A stretch of DNA of 64,000 nucleotides from assembly GCA_033675545.1 (NCBI GenBank), contig JAWDGP010003357.1, positions 763,501 to 827,500 on the forward strand. The letters are read 5' to 3'. The notes below the pieces were generated by a model. That model ran no database searches, was not told the origin of the DNA, and was given only the letters and a program-made list of their open reading frames with translations. The translations under genes were made by a program, and so were the position numbers. This document shows positions 14,274-27,015 of the stretch, piece by piece (positions within the stretch are counted from its first letter, which is position 1; each line of letters opens with the position of its first letter). This stretch comes from Elysia crispata (taxonomy: Eukaryota; Mollusca; Gastropoda; Plakobranchidae).

Positions 14274-17200
14274 ATGGGAAAGCTGAACTCATTTTCAATT
14301 TCCTTTTCTAATCAACATGGAGTTTTTTACGCTGGGACAGTGCTTGAAGGGTATGTCACTGTGGATCTGAAGGACGCAATGGACATGAGAGGTTTGTATA
14401 TACCATACATAAATCAAACTTAAGAACTATATCGTTCTTAAGTGTTAAACAAATTTAATTTAATTTTAAATAAAAATTTTAAACTAAACCCTCCTTGTGT
14501 TTTGTCAAGTACAGTCAAAACAACCAAGCAAGGTAACAGAGAGAACCATCGACTCAGGACAGGTAGCTCCTATAGATAGTGCTTTTGTTATGATATCACA
14601 AACTTTATGGAAATAGATAGTTCCAAACATTATCTTTCTTTTAATTGATTTTTTATAAATTTACTTTTTTATTTTGGACTCACTTTAACCGTTAAACCTA
14701 TAAGTACTGCTCTTTTTCAGATTATAGTTTTACTGTTTCTTTATATAATATTTTCACATATTGTGTAGTGGAATAGAAAACTGAATGTATAGTGCTAAAT
14801 TACAAGATTACTAAATTAAGGCACAGGCCTTCATTGTTTCAAGTAGTAGTGTGATGTAAAATGATCCCTCCTGTACACCATTAAGATAAGGTGTCACAGT
14901 AACTAGGCATGATTCAAATAAAATGAGGCTCTTGAAGCTTCGTGAAACACAGGGTAAGGAGGGAACTTTAACTTTGGCTGTTAACTGAGACATCATCTCC
15001 TAATACTTTTTTTTATAAGTGTACCTAGTAGGAAAGTAAAGTAAGTGCTATTAGGCTTATAAATTACTTACCAAAATCATTGACAAAAATCTCATTGAAG
15101 CAGGAATATGGAAATTAAATGAAGAAAAATACAATGATATTGCTGATGAGTAGCTGCAAGAGCGGCTAGTTCTAGGTAGGTGATTATGAGGTTGATTTTG
15201 CTGTAATAATAAAATTATTGTTCTTGAGAGCATGCTGTTCACATCTTTACACTTTTGTACGAGATCTTGATATTTCTTGTGTGTGTAGGGATTCTATATC
15301 ACAACATTAAGTCAAACCACTAGTGAACTGAAAGTTATAAGAAGGGGAGCTTTTCCACTTTTTACTAGAAACTAAAAAAAAAAAAAAAAAAACTTGTATC
15401 ACTTTTTAATGGGTTGGCTTAAATAATTTTTATGAAATTATATTGAGTACAGAAATTTACTTATATTCTTAATCCAATAAAAAAAACAATAGTGATACCC
15501 AGTAGTTCAAATATTACTTATATAGAAATGCATAAATTTCATTGATCTTCATGTTCTCTTTGCGTTTTCAGGCTCAAATTGAGAGGCAAATCAAAGCTGA
15601 ATTTAAAATGGCTGTTTTGTAAATTTGTCATTTATTTTCTACAATGAAAATGTTTTTTTCAATGAGAACTCTTCTTTATACTACTGTCAAAGAGCAAAAT
15701 ATGGCCTTTGAATAATGCAATTTTGTGATGAATAATAAGTCTGATTACTAACTCTTAACCCCCCCCCCCCCCCCCCTTTCCCTCTTCCATCTTTCAATAT
15801 TTCTTTTTATATTTCAAATGTAGGTATCCAGTTAAAATTTGAAGGTATTGCTCGTGTCAGTTGGACTGAAACTGAAGAAACAGGCAGTGGAGATAATAGA
15901 GAAACCAGAAGTGTAACATATTCTGCTTCAGAAAAATACTTTGATCAAGAAGTTCTGCTCCATGGTGTTTGTAAGTTTCTTTCTGCTTCATTTTTTTCAA
16001 AACCTTTAAGTTTCATGATCAAAAGTGTTGTCTTTGACTTGTCTGCTTTGGAGCCCTAAAGAATCAACTCTTTTAAAAGGCACTATGTGATTTGAAGGTG
16101 CCTTTACTACAAATTGCATAAGGAATCAGCCCATTATGATATCCAGGCTATGAAAGATGAAAAGTGGTATAAATATTTCCATTCTCTTTTTTGTTCCCAA
16201 AAAAGGTGAAAATTTAAGTTTGAAGATTGGGACAATATTACTTAATGTGTCCAAAATAAGTTTTACAAACTTTGTGATATAAAAATATGCAAACTTAAAA
16301 AAAAAAATAAATTTCACATGTGTTCACTTTTGCAACAAGTATGTCCTGCACGTTTTTTTTTTAATCTTCATATTCTTCTGAACACTTTCTTCACATTCAA
16401 TACAAAATCTTTAGTATTATTTATTTGTATTCTTGATGATTATAGTCTCTTTCAATTAATCTATATAATTTTTGTTCAATCTTATATCCAGCTATTTAAG
16501 AATCTTCTCTAACTCCTAGTTCTTCAATCTCTTTTCTTATAATGATACAATTATATAGACCTGGTATTATACGACAAGAGTTACATGAACCTTTATGATT
16601 GACTGGGGTTACGCCTTGAATTCCAGATTTTTTTCTCCAATTTCTCTGTCACTATAATTGAATGCCTTTGTCACAGCTCTATTAATTCTCTGAAACAGAG
16701 TTTTATATAAAGGATCTTTCACATGATTTTTTTTATGGCTCAGAAATTTGAGTTTTTGTCTTGAAACCAATTGAAACCAATTGGAACATTTCAAATTTGA
16801 TTTATAACCAAATTTATAAATTCATTTAATGAGAGAGAATAATTAATGTTATCTCATGATGCAAGATTTCATATATCCCTCTATGCTCAAAATAATTTAA
16901 GAATAAGATATTAGTACTAATGTATTTTCAATATATACAAACATATCTGACATTTTCAAATATTCCTTTGTAATATTCTTACCCTCAGGGCCATCCAGAG
17001 GTCACTCTACAACCAAGCTCCCTCAAGGTCTTCATACTTTTCCTTTTCAGTTCCATTTGCCACCAAATTTACCGTCCTCATTTGAGGGAGGAGAGGGTTA
17101 TGTAAGATATCTCATAAAATGTAAAATTGATAAGCCATGGAAGTTTGATCACAAGACCAAGAGACCTTTTACCATCGTTGGCATTTTGGATCTTAATGCT

Positions 17201-20200
17201 GATTTAAGTAACAGTGTAAGTTTTGTCTAAAGTTTTAGGATGTTAAACGTGTTTCATGCTGAATACTCAGGTTTGTAAAATATGGGCAAAGCAACAAGAA
17301 GATTTTGAGTTGTTAATAATTTGGTCATGAAACATTTTTCATGAAATTTGCTGTCTAGATTTATACCTAAATGTATTGCACAGTCTCTATGCCCTCTTGA
17401 AGATTTCAAATTCACAACATTCAAAATAAAATGAGTAAATTAAAAAAAAATAGGATCAACATGCTGCTAAAGTGATTTCATTTTTAGATTAAAAAAAAAA
17501 TCAGATGTTTTCAAAGTATGACTTTTAGGAAGGTACAGTAATAATTTTAATATTTGTGTAAGTTTGACCCAATTTATGCCGTGAAGCTGCATTCCAATTT
17601 TATTTTCAATTAGACTAATTTTTACTTTCTCTCTCTCTCTCTCTTTCTCAATTTTTTTTAAGCAAAGAGTACAAGGGGTAAAAGTGAAACATCTTTGTTG
17701 CCTATGTTGTAAGTCTGGACCCATTTCTGTGTCCTTCCACCTGGATCAAAAAGGTTTTGTACCAGGTGAAACAATAAGACCTACTGCAGAGATCAGCAAT
17801 GGTTCTAGTAGGAAAATAGACAAATCATATGTTGAGCTGAAGATGGTAAGGAATGCTGATGACTATGTTCCTTTATGAATGTATCTATAGTTTGTGCAGA
17901 AATGTCATTGTAGAGCTTTATAAATAATGCTCTTCCTTATTGCTTTGGATGTTCTCTTTTTATCGCACTTAGTTTGAAAAGAGGCCAGCAATGTATGTTT
18001 TAAGCAACAAACTAGTCCAAAGAGAACAAACTGTACGATGAATTAGGTTTGAGAAAAATTTATTCAATATATCCTTGGTGCAGTGTACTAGCAATGTGTT
18101 GTAAATTAATTTTATAATTCAGATAGTAATTGTAGGTCATTTCGACCAGTATATTTGCTTAGGTACAGTATCAGAAAAATAATTTTAGTAGTAGTCTTAC
18201 AAGGGCATATAAGGTGCAGATTTGCTCTAGAAAAAGCTGAAAAAATCAATTCATTGATTAAGTCGTAGACTTTCAAATATGGCAAGTATTTAAGCTGGGC
18301 ATCTGAAATCTTTTCTTATTTTCAACAACACTTTAAGTATTCAATGAAAAAATAAAGATTAAAAAATATCCATTCTCATTATACTTGTAATGATCAAGTT
18401 CTCAAATTAATATTTCATTGTGTTTTGTAAATTGATATAATACCATATCCCCTATCCCCTTGAACATTTCTGCTTTCTTTCTTCGTCTCTCTCAACCTTA
18501 AATGGATCCGTTTTTTAATATCATGAAAATTATTATTTTTCCAGATAACAACATTTTATGCCGAGTCCAACAGCAAAACTCTTACTAAAACTGTAGCACG
18601 TCTGACAAGGCCAGGCATTTCTGGTCACTCTGAAGATGTTTGGTGTGGAGAAGAACTTGTAATACCACCTTTGCCTCCTTCTTTCCTTCATGGCTGCAAA
18701 ATTATTAAAGTTACATATTTTGTTCAGGTGATTTTTTAAAATGTTTGGAAGTGAGAGAGGAAAAGAGTGGAAACAGAGGAAGAGAGAGAGACAGAGAGAG
18801 AGGGGAGGGGGGAGGGAGGAGGAATGGAGAGAGAGACACACACACAGACTAGGAGAGAGGAAGATTAGAAACATAGACAGAGAGGAAGAGCACTGAAATT
18901 TTTTTCCTGCTTTGTTATGTAATTGTTTGTGAAGAAAGGCTATTAGGTTGCACAAAAGGAAATCAAAATGAAATTAGAGTAAGCTATACTAGTCATACAA
19001 ATTAAGTGGCACCAGGGCTTCAAACTCTATAATATATCGTAATATTTGGACTCTCTGAGAGTGCAGGCTGACTTACAATGCTTTTGCATCACAAGATACG
19101 CTGAATATTGGATGTTTTGTAGTAATTTGAACATGTCTTTGCATTTCATCCACATCCCTAAAGTCGCTTCATGAAACTTGGATAAATTGTCTAGTCTTGT
19201 GCTTTGAGAGAATATAAGGTTTGCAGCTGGTTTGGATTGAAAAATCTTATTTGTTATATATGCATTAAAGTTGATATTTGTGAGTTTACCATAATTTGAG
19301 ATATTTCAATAATTTAGCCCATTATTAAAAAGGTTCTGTCATGATTTTTTAGCATTACTCACAATACTTGGCTTTTATACAATAAATACATGTATGAGCT
19401 GCAGCTGAATTAATTTTAAGACTCTGAATGGACTTTACATGGAAAGCACAGAGCCGATAATCTTTTCTTGAAGGAGTCTTAGTATGCTGAGAAGCATTTA
19501 TTTAAATGTCCTTTTTATAAATGTCTTCAAATCTTTCAATATAAAGTGTCATTTTTTTGTTTCCAGAAAAGCTGTAACTTTAAAATGTGAATGAGCAGAG
19601 TGGTTGAGAGATTGTAACTCTTAAAATTCACAAATTCAGCTTTCCCTCATCAGATGGAAACCTGAGTCCAATTAAATTATTCATTTTGATAATAATGTGA
19701 TGGCTAATTATGGCCACTTTATTAGTATGAAGCAATCAAAGGGTGCATAAGGATATGTATGAGTTAGGGCCCGTCCTCTCGCTTGAATATTATAAAATCA
19801 TATTTCATGAAGCATAATTTATGGTGTCCAATGTTGCAATGTTCCACTCACATTCAAAGATTTTACAACTAGAACAGCATATTTCCTAAGCATTAAAATT
19901 TAAAGGAATTACCATACTTTTAGTTATAAAAAGAAATAACGATCTACTTTTATACTTATATTGTTATATTTAAATTCCCAATATCTGACTCTCTAGGATT
20001 AGATCAATCAAATCAATTTTGATCAGGTGTGGCGTTTAGACTTTTAAATCATGGACAATAATAAAGACTAAAGCTCACCACAGAGGTGTTGAGGAGACCA
20101 AGAGCTTACATTCTCAATTCAGACTTATATCTCGACACAGTGAGATGATATTAAACGAGAAAACCCAAAGGATTATCTTATGTTTTTTATTGAGTGGATA

Positions 20201-21063
20201 AGTGCTACACAGGTGCAATTTCTAGATTACCCTATCTTTTTGTCACAGATGTGAAATGATCAGTGTTATAAATATGTTACATATCACGCTTAAATTTGAA
20301 ATTTTGATGATAAATGTTTGAAAATAGTACCCTTGATATCTTTGATAAATCAAGAAAAAAAAAAGAATTATATCTTTTTTTAAATATCAATGCTTAATCC
20401 AGGTTAAATTGACATTAATGATAGGTTATTTTAAATAAGGTGAAAAAAATGAAAGTTTTCATGCCCACTTGCCACATTTTGTTGAAAAAAATTTTTTTAT
20501 GCTTTACTTTATTTTCAAACATATAGAACAGAAAACACATTTTTCTCTTCCACAAGCAATCGACCACTCCTCTTTGTAGTGATTTCCAAATAAGAAAGAA
20601 AAAGGATGCTGTAATAAATATTTGCAGAGCATTGGAGAGGACAAATTTTGTTTTCAATATTAAAGATGTAGGAACCCTGTCACTTTAAAAGAAATGTAGG
20701 TACTTTATGGTAAGGTTAAAACAGATTTTTTTTTTACTTGAACTAAAATGTATCCTACTTTCTTTCAGCTGACTGTGGATCCATCAGGGCCAGCATTAGA
20801 CTTGAAAATTCCTCTGGATGTGGTTATTGGCACTATTCCACTGATGTCTGTAATACAGCAACAGCCACCTATGGCTCCTATTGGTTTTGATGGGCGTTCA
20901 CCTTGGCCCACTGTTCCCTCTCCAGATTCTGGCATAGCCCAGTATCCTCCTAACATGCGTATGTATGGGATATTTGCTATTTTTCAATAAATCCTTGAAG
21001 CAATGGTTGTTTAAATCTACTCTTTTTGTTAATCATGTGTTTTGCACATAATTATATATATAC

Positions 21064-21101
<38 letters not shown>

Positions 21102-24100
21102 TGAATTTATATGGAAGCTAAGGATTTTCAGAATAAATTTTGCAAGCAGTCCATTGAATCAACCAATCAACATTACAAATCTCTATGTCAAAAGGAATGG
21201 GAAAGACTTTCAAAGGATATTGGCCACTATCAGATCCTGTTTTACTTTTAAAGGCCTTATTCAAATATACACACCTGCATGGACTTGGAAGGATGATGAC
21301 ATAGAAAGCTATGACGTTGGATCTGGAGCAAGCTAACAGCAATACCCTCTGATCATTGTGGGGGATTTTTATGCAAAAGTAGGAGAAGGGAGAGAAGAAA
21401 ACATGGTAGGACTGGGCATTAGAAACATGTGAGAAAGAAACTTATTGAATTTTGTCATACCAGCAATATTTTTATGAGGAACATCTGATTTCAGCAATTA
21501 ACAAGAAAGAAATGGACAAGGAAAAGCATGGGAGATGGAAACAGAAACCAGATTGTTGCATCCTAATTAGAAAAGGTTAAAAAATGTGCTTCAATCAGCA
21601 AAGACCTACCCTGGGACAGACAATTATAGTGATGATGTTCCAGTGGCTGCTAAATTCACACAGAAACTTAAGAAAACCAGAAGTACACCAAGTATTACAA
21701 AGTCATGAGTCTCAATTATGACGGGCCACCTAGCATCAAAGATGCTTGGTAAGTAATAATAAATATAAAATCAGGCAAAGCAACAGGCCCAAGCAGTATT
21801 TCAGTGAAATTTTAAGAGCACTTGAAAAATATAGAATTGATAAGATCGCAACATTACCCAACGAAATCTATGGCACAGATTAGATTCAATAAGACATTTC
21901 CAACTCTATATCTATAACACTACCAAAGAAATCATGGGCAACAAAGTGTAAAAAACATAGAGTCATATCTTGTAAGAATCATCATCATGCAAGTCAGAAA
22001 CAAAATCAAACCAGAAATAGCAGAGGAACAGTGTGCATTGTGTAAGGAAATGCTATCTACATCCCTTTGATTATACTATAATTGAACATGCTCTGGAAGT
22101 ACAAAAAGAGTTAAACCTGTGCTCTATTGACTACACCAAAACATTTTTTTAGAGTATGACATGATGAGATAATCACTCAACTAACACAGTTGGATATAGA
22201 TGGAAAAGATCCATGAGTGAACAAAAGCATGTACTGGGAACAGACAGCAGCAGTGGGAGTAGATGAGGAAATCAGCTGATTTAAATAAATAAAGTGTGTT
22301 GTCATATGAGGATGTGTGCTTTCCCCAAATCTCTTCTCTGCCTATAGTGAAATGATTATGCGAGATATAGAGGGATAGTCAGGAATTAAAGTAGGAAGGC
22401 ATAATGTAAACAACTTGAGATCCGCTGATGACACTCTATTAATTGGAGAAAATGAAGAAAACTTGCAACTATTATTAGACATTGTTGAAGAAGAAAGGAG
22501 AAAGAAAGGGTTGGAATTGGACAGCAAAAAGACAAAGTATTGATTGTCAGTCAAAACAATGAGTGTCTACAGATCAATATCTTTATGAACAGGATAAACT
22601 CAAGCAGAGGGATCAAATCAAATACTTGGGAACCTAAATATCAAGCAATAGTGCAACAACACTAATATCGCATCAAGAACAGAGCAAGCAAAAATGAGTG
22701 TCGAGAAAATGAAATTGGTACTAACAAGTAAATACATCTCTATCCTTACAAGAAGAAGGACTCTGGAGTGCTACATTGGACTCACCCTGATGAATGGATT
22801 CAAGGCCTGGACAATTTCAAAATGGCTACCATTCAATCTGGAGGCAACAGAAATGTAGTTCCTATGAAGAATGCTATGAATCTTATGGACCAAAGAAATC
22901 CAATGAAACAGTATTACAAGAAACTAGCACAACAAGATCACCTGCAGATCAAGTATGTAAACACCAGGCAACCTTTTTTGGTCATGTGATGAGAAGAAAG
23001 AAACTGGAACATCTTGTGACAACTGGAATGATTTAAGTAAAAAGCAGCAGGGGAAAACAGCAAGAAAAGATAATGGATGGACTAACAAAGTGTAGAATGA
23101 ATGGCAGATCCACTAAAAATGATTAGGGATTGAGATGTTGAGATGTGTTGGAGGTCATGATCGCCCACTTTAAAGAGAAAAGCATCTGACTGATTGATCT
23201 CAAAACTACAAGTAAAATGCAAGGAGAAAAAAACAAAACACACACAAAAAATATATATCTGTGGAGTATAGTGATGAATTCATGCAATCTTTAACATTAA
23301 CCCAGGAAAAACAGCAGTGGTTTATGTACAGCATTTTTGGAACGTTTTCACAGGGCGTCAGTTGTATATCTACAACTCACACAATTCCTGCAGGAAGGCG
23401 ACAGTTGTAGATATGTAACACTGCGTAAACATGTATTTTATTTTTCAAAATTCTTAAGCTGCCTACTGTGAGGCTGAATCTTTTGGTTTTTTTGTGAATC
23501 TGCAAAATTAGCTAGCTAGTAATTTTGAAGTTTTTTGTAAGTTTCTAGCCTCACGGATAAGAAAGTTATGAAGAAGTAAACAGTAAATTATGCTTGTGAT
23601 TTTTTTGGCCACTGGTTTGCAGTTTCAGATTATCACTATGATTATGTCTCTCTTCTTGAGAGAAAATTTCTTAGCAGTTTATAATGAAACCGTTTTATTA
23701 ATCTGATGTGATTTTGCAATAAAACCCAATAATTTTGCACTTTATTTGATGTTTTTAACTTCATGGAGAGCAGAGTTATGAATTAAAGTTAAATATCAAC
23801 TATGATTTGTTGATCGTCAGCATTAGCTATGACTCTCTTCTATCAAAAACATTTCCTGCTCTGTTGGAAGTTCCTAGCTTTACTGTAAGCGAAGTTATGA
23901 ACAAGTAATCATTATTCACTATGAAATCTACATTACTTTTCCCACTGGCTGAGTCAGAGGCTTGGAACTTGGCCCGTCAATTGAAACAATAATCTAAATG
24001 GATGAATCAGAGCATCAGTGAATTAAGATATAAACCTCAGACCAAATGTTCCTCATTGGTTTATTTAGATTTTCTGATGTCGTACGCTTAGTTGGGCCTC

Positions 24101-25941
24101 CCTGTAAAAGCACAGTGTATTTTCTCAAGAAATTAACGTAATAAACCCACTCAAGGGAGGGGCCAAAAATTGAGATGACAACCGAGCAATGATGCTACAG
24201 TCCACTTCAAATTCAATCTCAAAAGTCTTAGTATTGCATGTGCTGTGATGCGCGAAGTGGTATGGGCCATGTGTTAGCGCCCATTGCATCAGCTTCCCGG
24301 CATGAGGTGGGTTTGTTACAGCTATAGTTTGGAACCCACGTATCAGAGTGATAATTTTTGGCTTTTAATCGATGACGTAAAAAATCCAAGCATATTTTAT
24401 AATTATTTGTAGACAATTCTATTTTGTTTCTTAGTATACTATCACTAAAACTTAATAATGAAGATATAGAACAATGATGCAATTTTTTGGCTGGTATGTT
24501 TGCTTACTAAACTTCTGGCTCACCCCCTCCCCTTCCAAAAAAGGGGAATGGGTGAACTTGAGGGGTATTTGGTTTTTGAGTATGTGTGAAATTAGGGATA
24601 TGAGTAGTGAATTTGTTCCTTTGATGCTTGTTGGTTTCGTTACGTTTGTATAAGATGAAAGACGCTCATGAAATTGAATTGATCGACCATCCTGATTGAT
24701 TCAAGAGCTTTTTTTTGTGAATCATGATTGGCGCAAAATTGCATGTAGTGATCGGATTGGTGTAAAGCTTGAAATATACTAGCAAACTAGGAGAACTTGT
24801 GACTAGCTTTATTGATAAAAATTGCCTTGTTATTTTTCTTCTCGACACGATTTTATGTGCGTCATTTACCCTAATTCTTATTATATGTCCTAAATGAAAC
24901 AAAAAATTTTAAAAAATAACACAAGCACAAAGTTTCAGAAAATGTATACTTTTACAGGTGTCTAAAAACTTTAGAGCTTAAACAGTTTATCAACTCCTAG
25001 ATGTTTGATTTCCACATGGCTGGACCTGTTAGTGTGCCAAGCACACGCTCTTGCAACTGTTACTGGCACAGCACTCTTGCCCTGGAAAATCAGTTAGGGC
25101 TTTACCTGCCCCAGTCTTCAGGGGTTAACAAACTCAGCAAAATGATTTTTTTTTTAAATCAAATATCAACCTGATTTGATCTAGTTACAAAACAAAATTA
25201 TTCAAAATTAAAAAAAATAATTTGGTTTAGACTAGCACTAAAACTGCAATCAATTTCTGTAAAGCCCAAATTGTAAAAATGAAGTGAGTAAAACATTACA
25301 GACTTCCTTGCTTTAAAAGATGACTAATTCTTAGTTCTATCATGTTTTTGCCTCATAAAACTCTATATATAGTATAAGGTCTAAAATGTCTTTCATAAAA
25401 GTTGATTAAGCATAGGATTCATCAGCAGTCCTTAAAAATCCTTGTGTAAATATGCCTTAACACTTCTGCTATTTTAAGCCGCGTTTTGCGGCTCAAAAAA
25501 CTGTTCATTTTGTCCTATAAGCCGCATTTCGCGGCTTGCAACTTTGATGCGAAAAATGCGAATGAACATAAGGATGATTAAATTATTTTAGTGCGCATGA
25601 CTTAGCTTATCTATTCATACTTCCGTTATCGGCATCAAAACAATGACAGAAATTGGCCGTGTTTGTGATATAAATATCACTATAAAATTATGTCCTGATC
25701 TTGAAATGGCCCAGGCCAACCGCGACAAATGGCCCAATAGCGAAAGTGTTAATAATCTTTAATTTTTTTTTCTTATACAACAGCCCCTCCCTCTTACAGT
25801 GAGTGTGTTACTGGTCGGGTCAACATCAAAGAAGCTGATGATGAACATACCCATGGAGATCTTTCCTTTGCTCCTTCATACCCATACTACAATTGGGGAC
25901 ACAGTGCAAGTGCTCTGCCTGAGCCAATGGGCAAAAAGTGA
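14274..25941 (+). CDS. Arrestin domain-containing protein (ARRDC2/3/4 group), complete, seven coding exons
   Basis: Coding exons: 14274-14391, 15824-15970, 16989-17215, 17663-17845, 18545-18727, 20769-20958, 25784-25941. They join in phase to 1,206 nt (401 aa plus TGA); vertebrate ARRDC3 is about 414 aa. Alpha-arrestins act as adaptors that bring NEDD4-family ubiquitin ligases to membrane receptors. The N-terminal arrestin fold covers roughly residues 5-165 (MGKLNSFSISFSNQHGVFYAG at the start, GYVRYLIKCKIDKPWKFDH in exon 3). The C-terminal arrestin fold covers about 180-315 and begins near the CCLCCKSGPISV segment in exon 4. The tail carries PPSY (residues 351-354), a WW-domain ligand, and a YPYYNW segment. 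The reading frame stays open 57 nt upstream to an acceptor at 14214-14216, but the MGK start matches the family. Exactly which vertebrate paralogue it corresponds to cannot be decided by eye. Confidence 0.9.
15759..15776 (+). repeat. C18 homopolymer upstream of arrestin-domain exon 2
   Basis: An uninterrupted run of 18 C about 48 bp before the splice acceptor of exon 2, followed by a pyrimidine tract. Confidence 0.95.
18762..18880. repeat. Purine-rich GA/GGA tract in arrestin-domain intron 5
   Basis: An imperfect GA/GGGA-rich stretch just after the exon 5 donor, with a short (CA)n inside. It has no coding content; opposite-strand reading frames through it are low complexity. Confidence 0.85.
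21053..21098. repeat. AT-rich (TA)n microsatellite
   Basis: Interrupted TA repeat just upstream of the LINE copy in the last intron of the arrestin-domain gene. Confidence 0.9.
21120..23205 (+). mobile_element. Decayed non-LTR retrotransposon copy in arrestin-domain intron 6
   Basis: On the plus strand, in order, are an endonuclease segment (IVGDFYAKVG near 21,355), the RNQIDY-equivalent region near 21,545, an RT palm remnant (SIDYTKTFF near 22,120-22,150), a YADD-equivalent area near 22,420, and a C-terminal tail (FGHVMRRKKLEHLVTTGMI at 22,979-23,036). Stops and frameshifts break every part. Its 3' end is near a CTGACTGATTGATC sequence. Same family as the pieces at 2.5-4.3 kb and 56.7-57.0 kb. 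The best-known relatives are annotated as LINE endonuclease-reverse transcriptases; the exact clade was not determined. Confidence 0.8.
25457..25752. mobile_element. piggyBac-like MITE in the last intron of the arrestin-domain gene
   Basis: A 296-bp segment bounded by TTAA at both ends (25457-25460 and 25749-25752) with inverted termini TTAACACTTCTGCTATT and TTAACACTTTCGCTATT (second read on the minus strand). Inside the left end are two perfect hairpins, AGCCGC/GCGGCT (25477-25493) and AAGCCGC/GCGGCTT (25519-25537). No coding capacity is seen. TTAA borders followed by short inverted repeats are typical of piggyBac-mobilised elements. Confidence 0.7.
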
Positions 25942-26381
25942 ATGTGAACTTAAGCAAGACAGTGAGTTTTGGTTAAAATGTGTATCAATTATGAGGCTTT
26001 TTATTTTCATGTCTTCAGATTATATTCTAACAGCAGATATCTAGAGCACATATAATGACTTGGATGTACACGGATGTATATAAGAATGTAGCCTGTCCAT
26101 TATCTTAAATAACGTACGGTGATTTCATATAATTCATAATCCAACTTACTATGCCTTAATCCAAATCTCTATTAACATGATTTGGTCTAATGTTTCTTTT
26201 ATGAAGACATGTACTTTGAAGCTCTCAAAGGAAAAAAAATGGGTAATTTTTTACTTCTACACCCACTCTACGCAGAGTGCTGTTTCTTGTCTTTCCGGTC
26301 GACCTTGACCTTGACCCTGATCGTACGTACTACTTTTTCGCAATTTTATGGAATGTTAAAAAAATGAATATTGGAAAAAAT

Positions 26382-26411
26382 GGGGGGGGGGCCCCCCCCC
26401 CCCCCCCCCCC
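26382..26411. repeat. G10C20 tract
   Basis: Ten G followed directly by twenty C, with further C runs nearby (about 26,439-26,456). The junction is a perfect 20-bp self-complementary sequence within AT-rich DNA. Assembly error is a real possibility at such a tract. Confidence 0.9.
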
Positions 26412-26546
26412 TTAAATAATTTAAAAAATTAAGAATTCCCCCCCTCAACCCCCCCTGGTACGATCAAATCAAGGTGTAGATGACTCGGAAAGACAAGAAA
26501 CAGCACATATTACAAAAAAAAAAATTACTATAACTACAGCTCTTAC

Positions 26547-26820
26547 CTTTATAGGTATGATCCAGAAATGTTCCTTTAGAATCGGAGACGGAAAAACCAC
26601 AACGCCGTCGCTTACTAGATTTAGGAATAACACTAGACTTCCTACAGCGCCAAACACGCTGATCCTCACGGTAACTACACTGAGAAGAACAATCTGGACA
26701 AATCACTTCTGATGGTAAAACACTATGATCTCTTAAATATGTTAAAGCTCTAGCGTCGTTATTGTAAAATTCAGCAATAGCTTGAAAATAATCTAAAGAA
26801 CACTTATCACAAGGAGCCAT
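26547..26820 (-). pseudogene. Orphan first exon of a Merlin/ISXO2-like transposase
   Basis: The ATG at 26820-26818 opens MAPCDKCSLDYFQAIAEF and the frame runs 91 codons to a good donor (AAG then gtaaga, 26546-26541). It encodes the N-terminal zinc-ribbon part typical of ISXO2/Merlin (IS1016-type) transposases: ALTYLRDHSVLPSEVICPDC, then VWRCRK, RRRCGFSVS and GTFLDH. The cysteine pairs (CPDC, a following C, then WRC and RRRC) are consistent with zinc binding. No second exon with the DDE core is seen between here and the arrestin-domain gene, so the copy looks truncated. A single domesticated exon spliced to a distant exon is possible but unlikely. Confidence 0.6.
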
Positions 26821-26948
26821 GAAGTAAGTCACAATCAATGAAGTAAGTCACAATCACGATCAATACACATTAGCTGTTGAGCCTCTGAGTAAAGACAATG
26901 AAATGACAGAATCAAGAGACGCGATCGATCAAAAGACGCGCCCTTAAT

Positions 26949-27015
26949 TGCGCATGCCAATTAACGGTTGCGCATGCGCAAAGAGTAACTAAAAAGAAAG
27001 TAATACGCATGCGCG
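26949..27015. promoter_or_regulatory. Cluster of three NRF1-like palindromic sites
   Basis: TGCGCATGCC (26949-26958), TGCGCATGCGCA (26969-26980, within the 14-bp palindrome TTGCGCATGCGCAA) and CGCATGCGCG (27006-27015) match the NRF1 consensus YGCGCAYGCGCR fully or in part. They lie 129-195 bp upstream of the transposase ATG and could be its promoter. Function is inferred. Confidence 0.5.

Noticed and set aside
23297..25128. Possible larger piggyBac element with TTAACCC at both ends
   Set aside because: Only seven terminal bases match; the sequences inside the ends do not, and no transposase is seen between them.
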